Source of the DNA: Gammaproteobacteria bacterium
GTDB taxonomy: Bacteria > Pseudomonadota > Gammaproteobacteria > Steroidobacterales > Steroidobacteraceae
NCBI GenBank assembly: GCA_010031985.1
Contig: RGYP01000007.1
Span: 1-20,731 of the forward strand
Length of the DNA: 20,731 bases
Direction of reading: 5' to 3'
Under the pieces are notes generated by a model. The model had not been told where the DNA came from and did not search any database. It worked only from the letters and a program-made list of their open reading frames with translations. Shown here piece after piece: positions 1 to 7,767 of the stretch; the first letter of the stretch is position 1, and each line of letters begins with the position of its first letter. The position numbers and the translations under genes were made by a program.

Positions 1-1
1 C

Positions 2-1045
2 CGCACCGAGGCTGCCGTCGCCCGCGGCTTGCCTTTGTCGCTGCAGGCGAGCCCGCGTGGCATCGGGCTGATCCTCGGACTCGACACCACCTTCCATCCG
101 CTGATGGGTTTTCCGGGCTACGTGGAAGTCGCAAAACTGCCGCTCGCCGAGCGCGCTACGGCGCTGCGCGACCCGCTCCGCAAAGCACGCATCCTCGCCG
201 AAAAATCGGGCCGTCTGGCCGGCGATGGCAGCTCGATTCCGCCGCTCGTCGATGTGCTGCTGGCACGCATCGAGATGATCGCCGCGCGCATGTTCCCGCT
301 CCTCACCGATAATACAGCGACCGTCGACTACGAACCCCCGCTGTCACGCAGCTTGTACGCGCTGGCGCGACAACGAGGCTGCAGCGCGCTCGAGGCGATC
401 TACGATTTTCTTTGTGCGGACCAAGGTCGCAACCTCATCCATTTTCCGATCTTCAATTACAACGACGGCTCGCTCGCCGTGGTGCGCGAGATGCTCACCC
501 ATCCGCGCGCGCTGTACGGGCTCTCGGACGCGGGCGCCCACGTCGGCAGCATCTGCGACGCGAGCTCCTCGACCTTCATGCTGAGCCATTGGGCGCGCGA
601 TCGCACCGAGGGTCGGCTTGCTCCGGAGCAGTTGGTCGAAATGTTGACGCGTCGCAATGCGCGGCATATCGGTCTGAAGGATCGTGGCGTCATCGCGCCT
701 GGGATGCGGGCCGATCTCAACCTGATCGATCCTACTGACAGACGGAACCTGCCATGCCTCGTACTACTCCTCTTGCCGACATCCGCAACATCGGCATCAT
801 CGCCCACGTTGATGCGGGCAAGACCACCACCACCGAGCGCATCCTTTATTACACGGGGCGCAAGCACACGATCGTCGACGTGCACGACACCAAGGACCTC
901 AAGTCCTCGACGACCACCGACTACCTCGAACAGGAACAGAAGCGCGGCATCACCATTCAGAGCGCCGCAGTCTCGACCTTCTGGCGCAAGAAGAAGATCA
1001 ACGTCATCGACACCCCGGGGCACGTCGACTTCACCATCGAAGTGA
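2..1045 (+). CDS. Amidohydrolase (D-aminoacylase/N-acyl-D-amino-acid deacylase type), 5' cut by the window and 3' end replaced
   Basis: The frame is open from base 2, so the 5' end lies outside the window. Residues such as SDAGAHVGSICDAS and the closing RGVIAPGMRADLNLID are typical of metal-dependent amidohydrolases of the D-aminoacylase group, which hydrolyse N-acyl-D-amino acids or related amides; the His/Asp of SDAGAH are part of the metal-site region. Family similarity stops at about 733 (LIDP). These proteins normally continue some 60-70 residues to complete the small beta-sandwich domain. Here the frame instead runs through the EF-G start at 754 and ends at 1045 with a low-complexity Ser/Thr/Arg/Pro tail, which is simply EF-G coding DNA read out of frame. 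The gene is therefore probably broken (or chimeric); an active product is doubtful. Substrate cannot be told from this fragment. Confidence 0.75.
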   Translation, partial: RTEAAVARGLPLSLQASPRGIGLILGLDTTFHPLMGFPGYVEVAKLPLAERATALRDPLRKARILAEKSGRLAGDGSSIPPLVDVLLARIEMIAARMFPLLTDNTATVDYEPPLSRSLYALARQRGCSALEAIYDFLCADQGRNLIHFPIFNYNDGSLAVVREMLTHPRALYGLSDAGAHVGSICDASSSTFMLSHWARDRTEGRLAPEQLVEMLTRRNARHIGLKDRGVIAPGMRADLNLIDPTDRRNLPCLVLLLLPTSATSASSPTLMRARPPPPSASFITRGASTRSSTCTTPRTSSPRRPPTTSNRNRSAASPFRAPQSRPSGARRRSTSSTPRGTSTSPSK

Positions 1046-2898
1046 ATCGCTCGCTGCGCGTGCTTGACGGCGCGGTCGTCGTGTTCGACGGCGTGGCCGG
1101 CGTGGAACCGCAGTCCGAGACCAACTGGCGTCTCGCCGACAATTACGGCGTCCCCCGTATTTGCTACGTCAACAAAATGGATCGCAGCGGTGCCTCGTTC
1201 ACCCGCTGCGTCGACATGATCAAGAAGCGTCTCGGCGCGCGCCCTTTGCCGGTGCAGTTGCCGATCGGCTCCGAAGACAACTTCAAGGGCATGATCGACC
1301 TCGTCAACATGAAGGCGCTGGTTTGGGACTCCGACGATCGCGATGCCAAACCGGCGGAACTCGACATCACCCCGGACATCGTCGACAAACTCGGCATCAC
1401 GGTGCCGAGTGACCGCCAGTTGCTCTCGAAAATCGCCGACTACCGCAAGGAGCTCGTCGACACCTGTCTCGAGATGGACGATGCGGCGATGGAAGCCTAT
1501 CTCCTCGACGAAAAGGATCCCTCCGTCGAAACGCTCATTGCTTGCCTGCGCAAGGGTACGGTCAGCGGCGCGTTCAACCCGGTGCTGTGCGGCTCCTCGT
1601 ACAAGAACAAGGGCGTGACCCAAGTTCTCGATGCCGTCGTCGACTACCTGCCGGCGCCGACCGACGTCGCGGCCATCAACACCGTCGATGCCGACGGTAA
1701 CCCGATCGGCGAACGCGTCTGCTCCGACGACGAGCCCTTCGCCGCCCTCGCCTTCAAAGTCATCAACGACGCCTACGGCGCGCTCACCTTCGTGCGCGTT
1801 TACTCGGGCGTGCTCACCAAGGGCATGTCGGTCACGAACACCACGCGCGGCAAGCGCGAGAAGATCGGCCGCATGGTCGAGATGTTCGCCAAGGAAGCGA
1901 ACGCCATCGAAGAGGCGCGCGCCGGTGACATCATCGCGCTCGTCTCGCTCGCCGAAACCGACACCGGCGACACCCTCTGCGACACCGACAACCCGGTGGT
2001 GCTCGAGCGCATGCGCTTCCCCGAGCCGGTGATCAGCGTCTCGGTGCAGCCCAAGATCAAGGGTGAACTCGAGAAATTCAGCGCGGCTCTCGGCAAGATG
2101 GTTCGTGCCGATCCCTCGCTGCGTCTCGAGACCGATCGCGAAACGGGCCAGACGATTCTGCGCGGCATGGGTGAGTTGCACCTCGACGTGACGCTCGATC
2201 GCATGCGCACCGAGTTCAACGTCGAAGGCATCATGGGCGAGCCGCAAGTCGCTTACCGCGAAGCCTTCACCAAGGCGATCGAACAGCAGTACGTCCACAA
2301 GAAGCAAACCGGTGGTGCCGGTCAGTTCGCCGAAGTGTGGATCAAGTTCGAGCCGCTCGAGCGCGGCAAGGGCTTCGAGTTCGTCGACGCCACCGTCGGT
2401 GGCTCAGTGCCGCGCGAATACGTGCCGTCGGTCGAAAAAGGCCTCAAGATGCAGCTCGAAGAGGGCGTGCTCGCGAAGTTCCCGACCGTGGACTTCCGTG
2501 CCACGCTGTTCGACGGCAGCTACCACGATGTCGACTCGAACGCGCTGACCTTCGAAATCGCCGGCAAGGCCTGCTTCCGCGAAGCTCTGCCGAAGGCGGG
2601 TCCGGTTCTTCTCGAGCCGGTGATGAAGGTCGAGGTGGTTACCCCGGGCGATTATCTCGGCGACGTCATCGGCGACATCAATCGTCGTCGCGGTTCGATC
2701 CAGGATCAGCTCGAGCGTGGTACCAACATCGCAGTCGTGGCGACCGTGCCGCTGTCCGAAATGTTCGGTTACATCGGTCAGCTGCGTGCGATGTCGAGCG
2801 GCCGCGCGTCGTACACGATGGAGTTCTCGCACTATGACCTCGTACCGCGTAACGTCGCGGAAAAGGTCATCGAGGAAGCGAAGAAGCCGAAGAAGTAA
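754..2898 (+). CDS. fusA: Translation elongation factor G (stand-alone copy)
   Basis: A full-length 714-residue EF-G, the cytosolic GTPase that drives ribosomal translocation and, with RRF, ribosome recycling. All GTPase motifs are present: G1 AHVDAGKTT (17-25), G2 RGITI (64-68), G3 DTPGH (86-90), G4 NKMD (140-143) and a G5-like GSSYKNKG near 280. The later domains follow, including HKKQTGGAGQF of domain IV and the C-terminal MFGYIGQLRAMSSGRA. The ATG at 754 gives the normal N-terminus PLADIRNIGIIAHVDAGK; no strong Shine-Dalgarno is seen. Compared with E. coli EF-G as I recall it, five extra residues lie in switch I between VHD and EQEQ (about residues 46-58). No rpsL, rpsG or tuf gene is adjacent, so this may be a second EF-G or a relocated fusA. 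Its own promoter region is missing, because the truncated amidohydrolase ends about 20 bases upstream. Confidence 0.95.
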   Translation: MPRTTPLADIRNIGIIAHVDAGKTTTTERILYYTGRKHTIVDVHDTKDLKSSTTTDYLEQEQKRGITIQSAAVSTFWRKKKINVIDTPGHVDFTIEVNRSLRVLDGAVVVFDGVAGVEPQSETNWRLADNYGVPRICYVNKMDRSGASFTRCVDMIKKRLGARPLPVQLPIGSEDNFKGMIDLVNMKALVWDSDDRDAKPAELDITPDIVDKLGITVPSDRQLLSKIADYRKELVDTCLEMDDAAMEAYLLDEKDPSVETLIACLRKGTVSGAFNPVLCGSSYKNKGVTQVLDAVVDYLPAPTDVAAINTVDADGNPIGERVCSDDEPFAALAFKVINDAYGALTFVRVYSGVLTKGMSVTNTTRGKREKIGRMVEMFAKEANAIEEARAGDIIALVSLAETDTGDTLCDTDNPVVLERMRFPEPVISVSVQPKIKGELEKFSAALGKMVRADPSLRLETDRETGQTILRGMGELHLDVTLDRMRTEFNVEGIMGEPQVAYREAFTKAIEQQYVHKKQTGGAGQFAEVWIKFEPLERGKGFEFVDATVGGSVPREYVPSVEKGLKMQLEEGVLAKFPTVDFRATLFDGSYHDVDSNALTFEIAGKACFREALPKAGPVLLEPVMKVEVVTPGDYLGDVIGDINRRRGSIQDQLERGTNIAVVATVPLSEMFGYIGQLRAMSSGRASYTMEFSHYDLVPRNVAEKVIEEAKKPKK

Positions 2899-2920
2899 TC
2901 GGCGCGCGTTTGCGGCCCGT

Positions 2921-2953
2921 GGCGCCAACTGCGCCAAGACCGCAGCGCGCTGC
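2921..2953. terminator. Possible bidirectional terminator region between convergent genes
   Basis: The 68-bp gap between the EF-G stop (2898) and the stop of the convergent FGE-like gene (2967) holds a hairpin, GGCGC(2921-2925)/GCGCC(2931-2935), with outer arms TGCGG(2911)/CCGCA(2944). A perfect 12-bp palindrome GCAGCGCGCTGC follows at 2942-2953, with three Ts after it. There is no proper U-tract, so factor-independent termination is only possible, not shown. Confidence 0.25.
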
Positions 2954-2966
2954 TTTCGGTGCGGGC

Positions 2967-4817
2967 TCAGTCCCTCGCGACGCGGAGCCCGACGTCTTCC
3001 CACTCGGTATCCGATGCCGTCATGGCGATGCGATCGCGAGCGGCACTGCGGACGTCGAACGGCCGCGATTTCCACGAGCCACCGCGCACCACGCGCAGCG
3101 AGCAGTCCGACCAAAGCCAGGGACGCTCGTCGGCCGGACGACCCTTGTAGCTTGCGGTGTAGCAGTCGGCGAGCAGCTCGCGCACGTTGCCGGCGAGATC
3201 AAAGAATCCCCACGGATTCGCGGCAAATTGCGCAACCGGCGCCGGGCCTGCAAAACCATCGTTGCAGCGCGCCCAAGGGCCGGGTGAATCGATTGCCCGG
3301 CCCGCAACGTCCTTGACGTTGGCAAAGTCACAGGCGCGAGAAATCGACACGCCCTCGTGCGAATCTCGACCGCTCCAGAAGCGGGCGGTCGTCGTCCCGG
3401 CACGCAGCGCGTACTCCCATTCGCTCTCGCTCGGCAAGCGGTAACGCTGGCCGCTGCGCTCGGACAACCACGACAGGTAACGCTCGGCATCTCGAGGCGT
3501 GATACATCTCAAGGGCTCATCGTCGGCACCCGATGCGGCACACGAATATTTTGGCCGATGCCCCGTGGCTTGCAAAAAGGCGTGGAATTCTCCGTTGGTC
3601 ACTTCGCGCACACCGAGCGCAAAAGCACGACGGATTCTGACGCGCAGGGCTGGTGTTTCACCCGAACGCAGATCGTGCTCGTAGTCGTCGGCGGAACTGC
3701 CCAACGAAAATTCGCCGGCCGGCAACTGCAGCAACTCGGGGCACTCGGCGCAGTCGCGCGTGCGAATCGGGGCCGAGGCGGGCAGTTGCATCGGCGGCGG
3801 CGCACTCGTGAGTGCGGCTGCATCATCGGGCTTCGCCTTGGCTCGCGGGGGTCCCGGCGGCCCGAGTTCGCGAACCACTCTGAAGCCGGCAAAATCGGCA
3901 CGGTCGTCGGCGCTGCCGTCTCCGTGGAATCCGGGGCGTGAACGTTCCGGGCCTGTGGACCAGCCACCACCACGCTGAATGCGGCGACGACAACCCCCCT
4001 CCCAAACCCAGGCACGCGCATCGACCGGGCGCCCGATATAATCGAGTGACGAGCAGTCTTCGGCCCACTCCCAGAGGTTGCCGAGCATGTCGTACACACC
4101 GAAGGCATTGGCCTGCAAACTGCCGACCGGAGCGACGTCCGCATGACCATCGTCGCAACTCACGCCACTCCAACCGAGCGGGTAACGACGCTGCGTACTG
4201 CGATCGTTCGCGTTGACTTTGCGACATGCCTCGTTGGGATCGTTGCCCCAGGGCCAGAGGCTGCGAGTCCCAGCCCTCGCCGCGTATTCCCACTCGGCCT
4301 CGCTCGGCAAGCGATAGCGCGCACCCGTGCGCTCGCTCAACCAAGCGGCATACGCCGCCGCGTCGTGCCAATCGATGCAGGAGGCCGGATGCCGATCGGT
4401 CGGTTGCGCGGGTACCTTGGGTGTGTCCCAAGTAATTTCTAGATCCCGAAATCCCTGCTTTTCTTCGACCCAGGTACGACAGCGCACGAGTGCTGCGGCG
4501 CGACCGGTGGCCTTGGCGAACACGGAATATTCTCCGCGTGTGACTTCGTAGCGACCGAGCGCGAAGGGACGCTCGATGGTCACCATGACCGGCGACAATT
4601 CGGCAGGCACCTCGGTGGGAACTTGCAGCTCGCGCGCCGTGCCCATCAGGAAGCGCCCGGCTGGAATGATCACGAGTTCGGGACAATCGGGACAGTCGCG
4701 AAAGACCGCGCCGCTTTGGGTTGGCTCGAGGTCCGCAGCGCGGATCGAAATCGGCAGCAGAGCCGACAACGACAAGATGCCGACTACGGCAAACCAAACA
4801 TCAAAGCGATCAACCAC
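2967..4817 (-). CDS. Secreted protein with two tandem formylglycine-generating-enzyme-like (SUMF1/FGE-sulfatase) domains
   Basis: A 616-residue protein. Residues 1-28 form a Sec signal peptide (ILSLSALLPISIRAA). Two FGE-sulfatase domains follow, about 40-317 and 354-616, joined by an Ala/Pro-rich linker (319-352). Each starts with DCxxCPEL and a PAG motif and contains RLPSExEWEYA (169-179 and 460-470), the LGN/AGN block and a closing GGxW. Each repeat holds eight cysteines in the same order (42,45,113,147,198,221,255,276 and 356,359,426,438,496,518,552,572), which suits a disulfide-bonded exported protein. The cysteine pair that binds copper in true FGE, in the last 40 residues of the domain, is absent from both repeats, so sulfatase activation is unlikely; a binding or structural role is more probable. 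The start is GTG at 4817, inside the end of the upstream lipoprotein gene (8-base overlap); no other start fits before an in-frame stop at 4848-4850. Confidence 0.88.
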   Translation of the reverse strand: MVDRFDVWFAVVGILSLSALLPISIRAADLEPTQSGAVFRDCPDCPELVIIPAGRFLMGTARELQVPTEVPAELSPVMVTIERPFALGRYEVTRGEYSVFAKATGRAAALVRCRTWVEEKQGFRDLEITWDTPKVPAQPTDRHPASCIDWHDAAAYAAWLSERTGARYRLPSEAEWEYAARAGTRSLWPWGNDPNEACRKVNANDRSTQRRYPLGWSGVSCDDGHADVAPVGSLQANAFGVYDMLGNLWEWAEDCSSLDYIGRPVDARAWVWEGGCRRRIQRGGGWSTGPERSRPGFHGDGSADDRADFAGFRVVRELGPPGPPRAKAKPDDAAALTSAPPPMQLPASAPIRTRDCAECPELLQLPAGEFSLGSSADDYEHDLRSGETPALRVRIRRAFALGVREVTNGEFHAFLQATGHRPKYSCAASGADDEPLRCITPRDAERYLSWLSERSGQRYRLPSESEWEYALRAGTTTARFWSGRDSHEGVSISRACDFANVKDVAGRAIDSPGPWARCNDGFAGPAPVAQFAANPWGFFDLAGNVRELLADCYTASYKGRPADERPWLWSDCSLRVVRGGSWKSRPFDVRSAARDRIAMTASDTEWEDVGLRVARD

Positions 4818-5268
4818 CCTCGATTTCGCGGGTCGACACGAAGACGGTTACGGTGGTGCCGCCGACGCCGCCGGTAATCTGCAGATTGGCGACACGATCG
4901 CCGCTGGTGAACGTCAGACTGCTCACCTTGCCCTGCACCGCGGTCAGACGCGACCAACCGAGTCGCGGCATGCCGTTGAAGTAATAGCTGTAGGTTTCTG
5001 CAGGATCGGTGCGCACCTTGACCACCAACCGCCCCAGCCAACGATTGCCGCCGCCGATGATGAAGGACTCCTGCTCGTCAATCTTTGAGTCGCGAGGCAG
5101 TGGTACGTCGGTGATCTGCACGAGCTTGACGCCAGTCTTTCCCTCCTCGCTGGCTGCGTCCGGGGTGTCACCCGTCGTCTCGGACAACGAACGCTGCGAC
5201 GTGCAACCGGCGACGGCCGCAATGCAGAGCGCAACCCAAAGCGAAATCCAGCGACCCTGTCGTGACAT
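4810..5268 (-). CDS. Small lipoprotein of unknown function
   Basis: The start is set by a strong Shine-Dalgarno (GAGGAG, about 6 bases before the ATG at 5268), giving 152 residues; the frame is open further upstream but that part looks non-coding. Residues 1-21 form a lipoprotein signal with lipobox VAG-C22; Thr at +2 suggests sorting to the outer membrane. After a Ser/Glu/Asp-rich linker (23-45) comes a small compact domain with VPLPRDSKI (56-63), GGGNRWLGRLVV (72-83), YYFNGMPRLGW (95-105), LTFTSGDRVANLQI (118-131) and a Gly-rich turn before the last strand. I know similar layouts from uncharacterised proteobacterial lipoproteins but cannot name the family. The gene overlaps the FGE-like gene by 8 bases, so the two are probably translationally coupled and may act together in the envelope. 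Confidence 0.82.
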   Translation of the reverse strand: MSRQGRWISLWVALCIAAVAGCTSQRSLSETTGDTPDAASEEGKTGVKLVQITDVPLPRDSKIDEQESFIIGGGNRWLGRLVVKVRTDPAETYSYYFNGMPRLGWSRLTAVQGKVSSLTFTSGDRVANLQITGGVGGTTVTVFVSTREIEGG

Positions 5269-5440
5269 ACGAGCCTCCTCGGGCAACCCCGACCGGGAGT
5301 GTACAAGCGACGGGCGTCTGAAGCCTAGAGAGTGCAGAGCGCTCACTGCATGGTCGAGGCGATCGGCTACATGCCGGCAGCGGACTGGGCTCGGACTACT
5401 CTTGTGGCGAAAAGACGCCGCAATGCTCGAGGAGAACGTC
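5269..5440. promoter_or_regulatory. Divergent intergenic region with an imperfect dyad
   Basis: These 172 bases separate the leftward lipoprotein gene from the rightward DUF1838 gene and should carry both promoters. The clearest structure is an interrupted dyad TGCAG-N8-CTGCA at 5333-5350. No convincing -10/-35 pair stands out by eye. Both genes have good Shine-Dalgarno sites at the edges of the region (GAGGAGG on the minus strand near 5275-5280, GAGGAG at 5429-5434). Confidence 0.35.
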
Positions 5441-6319
5441 ATGTCCGTCATTCCCTACGTCACGAAGATCGATTTCACTAGCCCTCGCTGGAACCGCGAT
5501 GCCTGGGCGCGCATCCAGGCGGACATGGACAGCAGCAAGCAGCGCACCATCCACTGCAGCGGCACCATACTGGCGGTACGCCCGGGGGAAGCGCTCAAGC
5601 CCTTCCTCGGGTTTCAGACTTTTCTTTGTACCCGTTTGTTGCCCTTGCCTGACGGCAACATCCGTCGGGTCAACAAGGAAGTCATCTTCTACACCAACCT
5701 CACTCGCGGCGGTCAGCCCGGCGAGATCATCGACAGCTTCGTCAATCCCTTTACGAAGGAGACGGTGCGCGTCGTCCACGCCATCAACGACCCTTTCAAC
5801 TACACCATCAGCGAGACCTTGATCATGGCGCCCGAAGATTTCGGTGGCGACCCGAGCAAGCTGATCAAACTGCCTTTGATATTTCCGTGGCAGGAACTCG
5901 ACGGCGAGACGCTGGTACTCGCGACCGACATGCATCTGAACTACAAGAATCCGTTGCAACCGGACAAGTGGCCGCGCGAGTCGGCGGGTCCGAAGGCACA
6001 GGTGTCGGAGATGATGCGCTACTTCGTCAAAAGAAAAGACTTGGAGAATCCGGCTCTTTCTGCGGTGCCCTATGTCGGCACCTGGCAGCGAGTGACCCCG
6101 TGGTTGCCATGGCTGCTGATGGGTCAATCACCGGGCCATTGCATGTACATCTCGACGATGACCACGGTCGCCGACGCGGCGGGTCTGCCCAAACACGTTC
6201 GCGAATACGCCGAGAAGAATTGCCCACACATGTTGACGGCACCGACCGAGGACTATGGTCCGAGTCACTCGAGTCTCGAGCTCTACGCGCGGCAGCAGAC
6301 GCCTGCACCGGCGGTCTGA
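5441..6319 (+). CDS. DUF1838 family protein
   Basis: A 292-residue protein with no signal peptide. The start is ATG 5441, six bases after GAGGAG (5429-5434); an in-frame ATG at 5423 lacks such a site. The conserved DUF1838 layout is visible: an early GTILAVRPGE (41-50), the block DSFVNPFTKETVRVVHAIND (98-117) and a C-terminal half rich in aromatic residues (WQRVTPWLPWLLMGQSPGH). The family is widespread in Proteobacteria and has no established biochemical role; members often sit near redox and hydrophobic-compound genes. It is transcribed away from the lipoprotein/FGE pair and towards the galactoside operon, whose last gene ends 24 bases away. Confidence 0.85.
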   Translation: MSVIPYVTKIDFTSPRWNRDAWARIQADMDSSKQRTIHCSGTILAVRPGEALKPFLGFQTFLCTRLLPLPDGNIRRVNKEVIFYTNLTRGGQPGEIIDSFVNPFTKETVRVVHAINDPFNYTISETLIMAPEDFGGDPSKLIKLPLIFPWQELDGETLVLATDMHLNYKNPLQPDKWPRESAGPKAQVSEMMRYFVKRKDLENPALSAVPYVGTWQRVTPWLPWLLMGQSPGHCMYISTMTTVADAAGLPKHVREYAEKNCPHMLTAPTEDYGPSHSSLELYARQQTPAPAV

Positions 6320-6343
6320 GCGGTTCGAACGCAGGGACTTCCG

Positions 6344-6790
6344 CTAGCGACGACTCGGCCGACGCCACTCGATTTCGTGACGTCGCGAACCGTTCGCGGT
6401 TTTTTCGACGGCGGTCAAGATCAGTCGAGCGCCTTCGAGCCGCGCCTCTCGCCACTGGCGAGTGCCGACCAAGCCGGGATTGAGTGCAACCGTGACTTCG
6501 TGCGCGATGCGCCCGCGACTCATACGCCAGCGACCCGCGTAGCTGAAGTATCCATCGAACGCCTTTGCCCGCTCGGCCTCGCTCGCATCCCGCGGATTTT
6601 TCGTACGGAAACGCTTGCGGCCCGCGGTCATGATGGTTGCCGTCATGAAGCCGTCGGCAGTGTACAGAATGAAGCCCTTCGGGCGCAGCCCGAAAGGTTG
6701 CGTCACCCGCCCGTCTTGGTAACGAACGGTCCATTGGTGACAGGCCCAGGCACCAATGATCGACTCGGAGATTTTTTTCTCGATGCTCAA
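6344..6790 (-). CDS. Lipocalin-like domain protein (PF13924 type)
   Basis: A 148-residue protein, about one lipocalin-like barrel. Typical signatures are IIGAWACHQW near the N-terminus (11-20), GFILYTADGFMTATIM (39-54) and AFDGYFSYAGRWRM (77-90), a pattern I recognise from small bacterial lipocalin-like proteins that may bind hydrophobic ligands. No signal peptide. I chose the start TTG at 6790 because it overlaps the SDR stop as TTGA (6787-6790), the same coupling as at the two upstream junctions, and no ATG or GTG fits. The Shine-Dalgarno is weak, in line with coupled re-initiation. It is the last gene of the alpha-galactosidase/beta-galactosidase/SDR run. Why a lipocalin-like protein sits in a galactoside operon is not evident. 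Confidence 0.8.
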   Translation of the reverse strand: MSIEKKISESIIGAWACHQWTVRYQDGRVTQPFGLRPKGFILYTADGFMTATIMTAGRKRFRTKNPRDASEAERAKAFDGYFSYAGRWRMSRGRIAHEVTVALNPGLVGTRQWREARLEGARLILTAVEKTANGSRRHEIEWRRPSRR

Positions 6791-7767
6791 GAGTGACGTC
6801 GATCCGACAACGTGGTTTGCAAAACGCTTGCGAGACTTCGACCATCCTCCGTCGTGTGTCGCGTGTGCGCGTACACGTGTGCGGGACGGATTTTTCGATC
6901 GAACCAAACCAGTTCCTCGGCAGGTTGGGCGGGTCGATGGGCGACCAGCCAGATGATCGTATCTGCCCCGGAATCGGCATCGCGCAAGATCGACTTCAAC
7001 ACTCGCCGGAAACGCGGCAACGAGCGTTGCACGCCCGCGGTGTCAGCCCAACCGGGATGCATGACGTAAAACATGATGCCGCGGTCATGATGGATCTCGT
7101 TCCAGTATCGGTTGAGCGCCATCTGCGCCCGCTTGTGAAAGCCGTAGGCCGCGACTCCACGGTAGCGAGCCGGGTCCGTGACGTTCAGCATCGCGGCCGA
7201 CAAGGGGAAGTGATACGCACCACCCGAAGTCACGTTGACCACCACGCTGCCCGATTGCAGCAACCCGCGGTCGATCAAGCCCTCGGTGAGTTGGTAGTGG
7301 GAAAGCAGATTGCTCACGAACGACGCCTCGAGTCCCTCACGGGTCACGAGTAACTCGTCGTTCAATACACCGACGTTGTTGACGAGCACGTCGATGGCTC
7401 TGCCTTGCGCGGCCAGCCGTGCGATCAGGGCTTCGGTCTCGGCTATGAGCGTGAAATCGCAGCGCTCGGTATCGGCCCCCTCGAGACCCGCCGCCGCAAG
7501 CTCGGCGATCAGTGCATGTAATTTTTCCGCACTACGCGCAGCCACGGTGACCGTTGCACCGCCGCGTAGCGCTGCGCAAACCACGGACCTGCCCAAGCCT
7601 CCGGAGCCGCCCGTGACCAACCAATGCTGACCGCGAAAATCCGTCTTCGGAACAGACCAGAAAAAACGTCTCGCGACGAAACCAAGCTGCGTAAAGCTCG
7701 GCAGGAATCGCAGGTAGAAATGCAGCACCGCGGCAATCTGCCGAAACTTCGCGAGTTGCTTTTTCAC
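6787..7767 (-). CDS. Short-chain dehydrogenase/reductase (SDR), DHRS12/retinol-dehydrogenase-like
   Basis: A 326-residue classical SDR, an NAD(P)-dependent oxidoreductase. The cofactor motif TGGSGGLG is at 52-59, NNVG at 130-133, the catalytic Ser around 181 (NVTSGG) and the catalytic Tyr208-x3-Lys212 (YGFHK), followed by HPGW (237-240), the usual post-catalytic motif. About 45 residues precede the Rossmann fold, including a hydrophobic and aromatic stretch (IAAVLHFYLRFLPSF), as in membrane-associated DHRS12-like SDRs. It starts with GTG at 7767, overlapping the beta-galactosidase stop as GTGA, and its own stop overlaps the lipocalin-like gene as TTGA. The substrate is unknown; a sugar or a lipophilic carbonyl are both possible, the N-terminus favouring the latter. 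Confidence 0.88.
   Translation of the reverse strand: MKKQLAKFRQIAAVLHFYLRFLPSFTQLGFVARRFFWSVPKTDFRGQHWLVTGGSGGLGRSVVCAALRGGATVTVAARSAEKLHALIAELAAAGLEGADTERCDFTLIAETEALIARLAAQGRAIDVLVNNVGVLNDELLVTREGLEASFVSNLLSHYQLTEGLIDRGLLQSGSVVVNVTSGGAYHFPLSAAMLNVTDPARYRGVAAYGFHKRAQMALNRYWNEIHHDRGIMFYVMHPGWADTAGVQRSLPRFRRVLKSILRDADSGADTIIWLVAHRPAQPAEELVWFDRKIRPAHVYAHTRHTTEDGRSLASVLQTTLSDRRHS

Noticed and set aside
754..1045. C-terminal tail of the amidohydrolase frame as a real domain
   Set aside because: It is Ser/Thr/Arg/Pro low-complexity sequence produced by reading EF-G codons in another frame.
457..2307. Long minus-strand open frame opposite the amidohydrolase and EF-G
   Set aside because: Its His/Asp/Glu/Arg/Val-rich translation is the usual mirror of a highly biased GC-rich gene; EF-G on the other strand explains the openness.
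5009..5440. Upstream extension of the DUF1838 frame
   Set aside because: It covers the divergent spacer and the lipoprotein gene; the GAGGAG at 5429-5434 fixes the start at 5441.
6319..6345. AGCGG/CCGCT pairing between the convergent DUF1838 and lipocalin-like genes
   Set aside because: Five-base stem with a 17-base loop and no T-tract; not a credible terminator.
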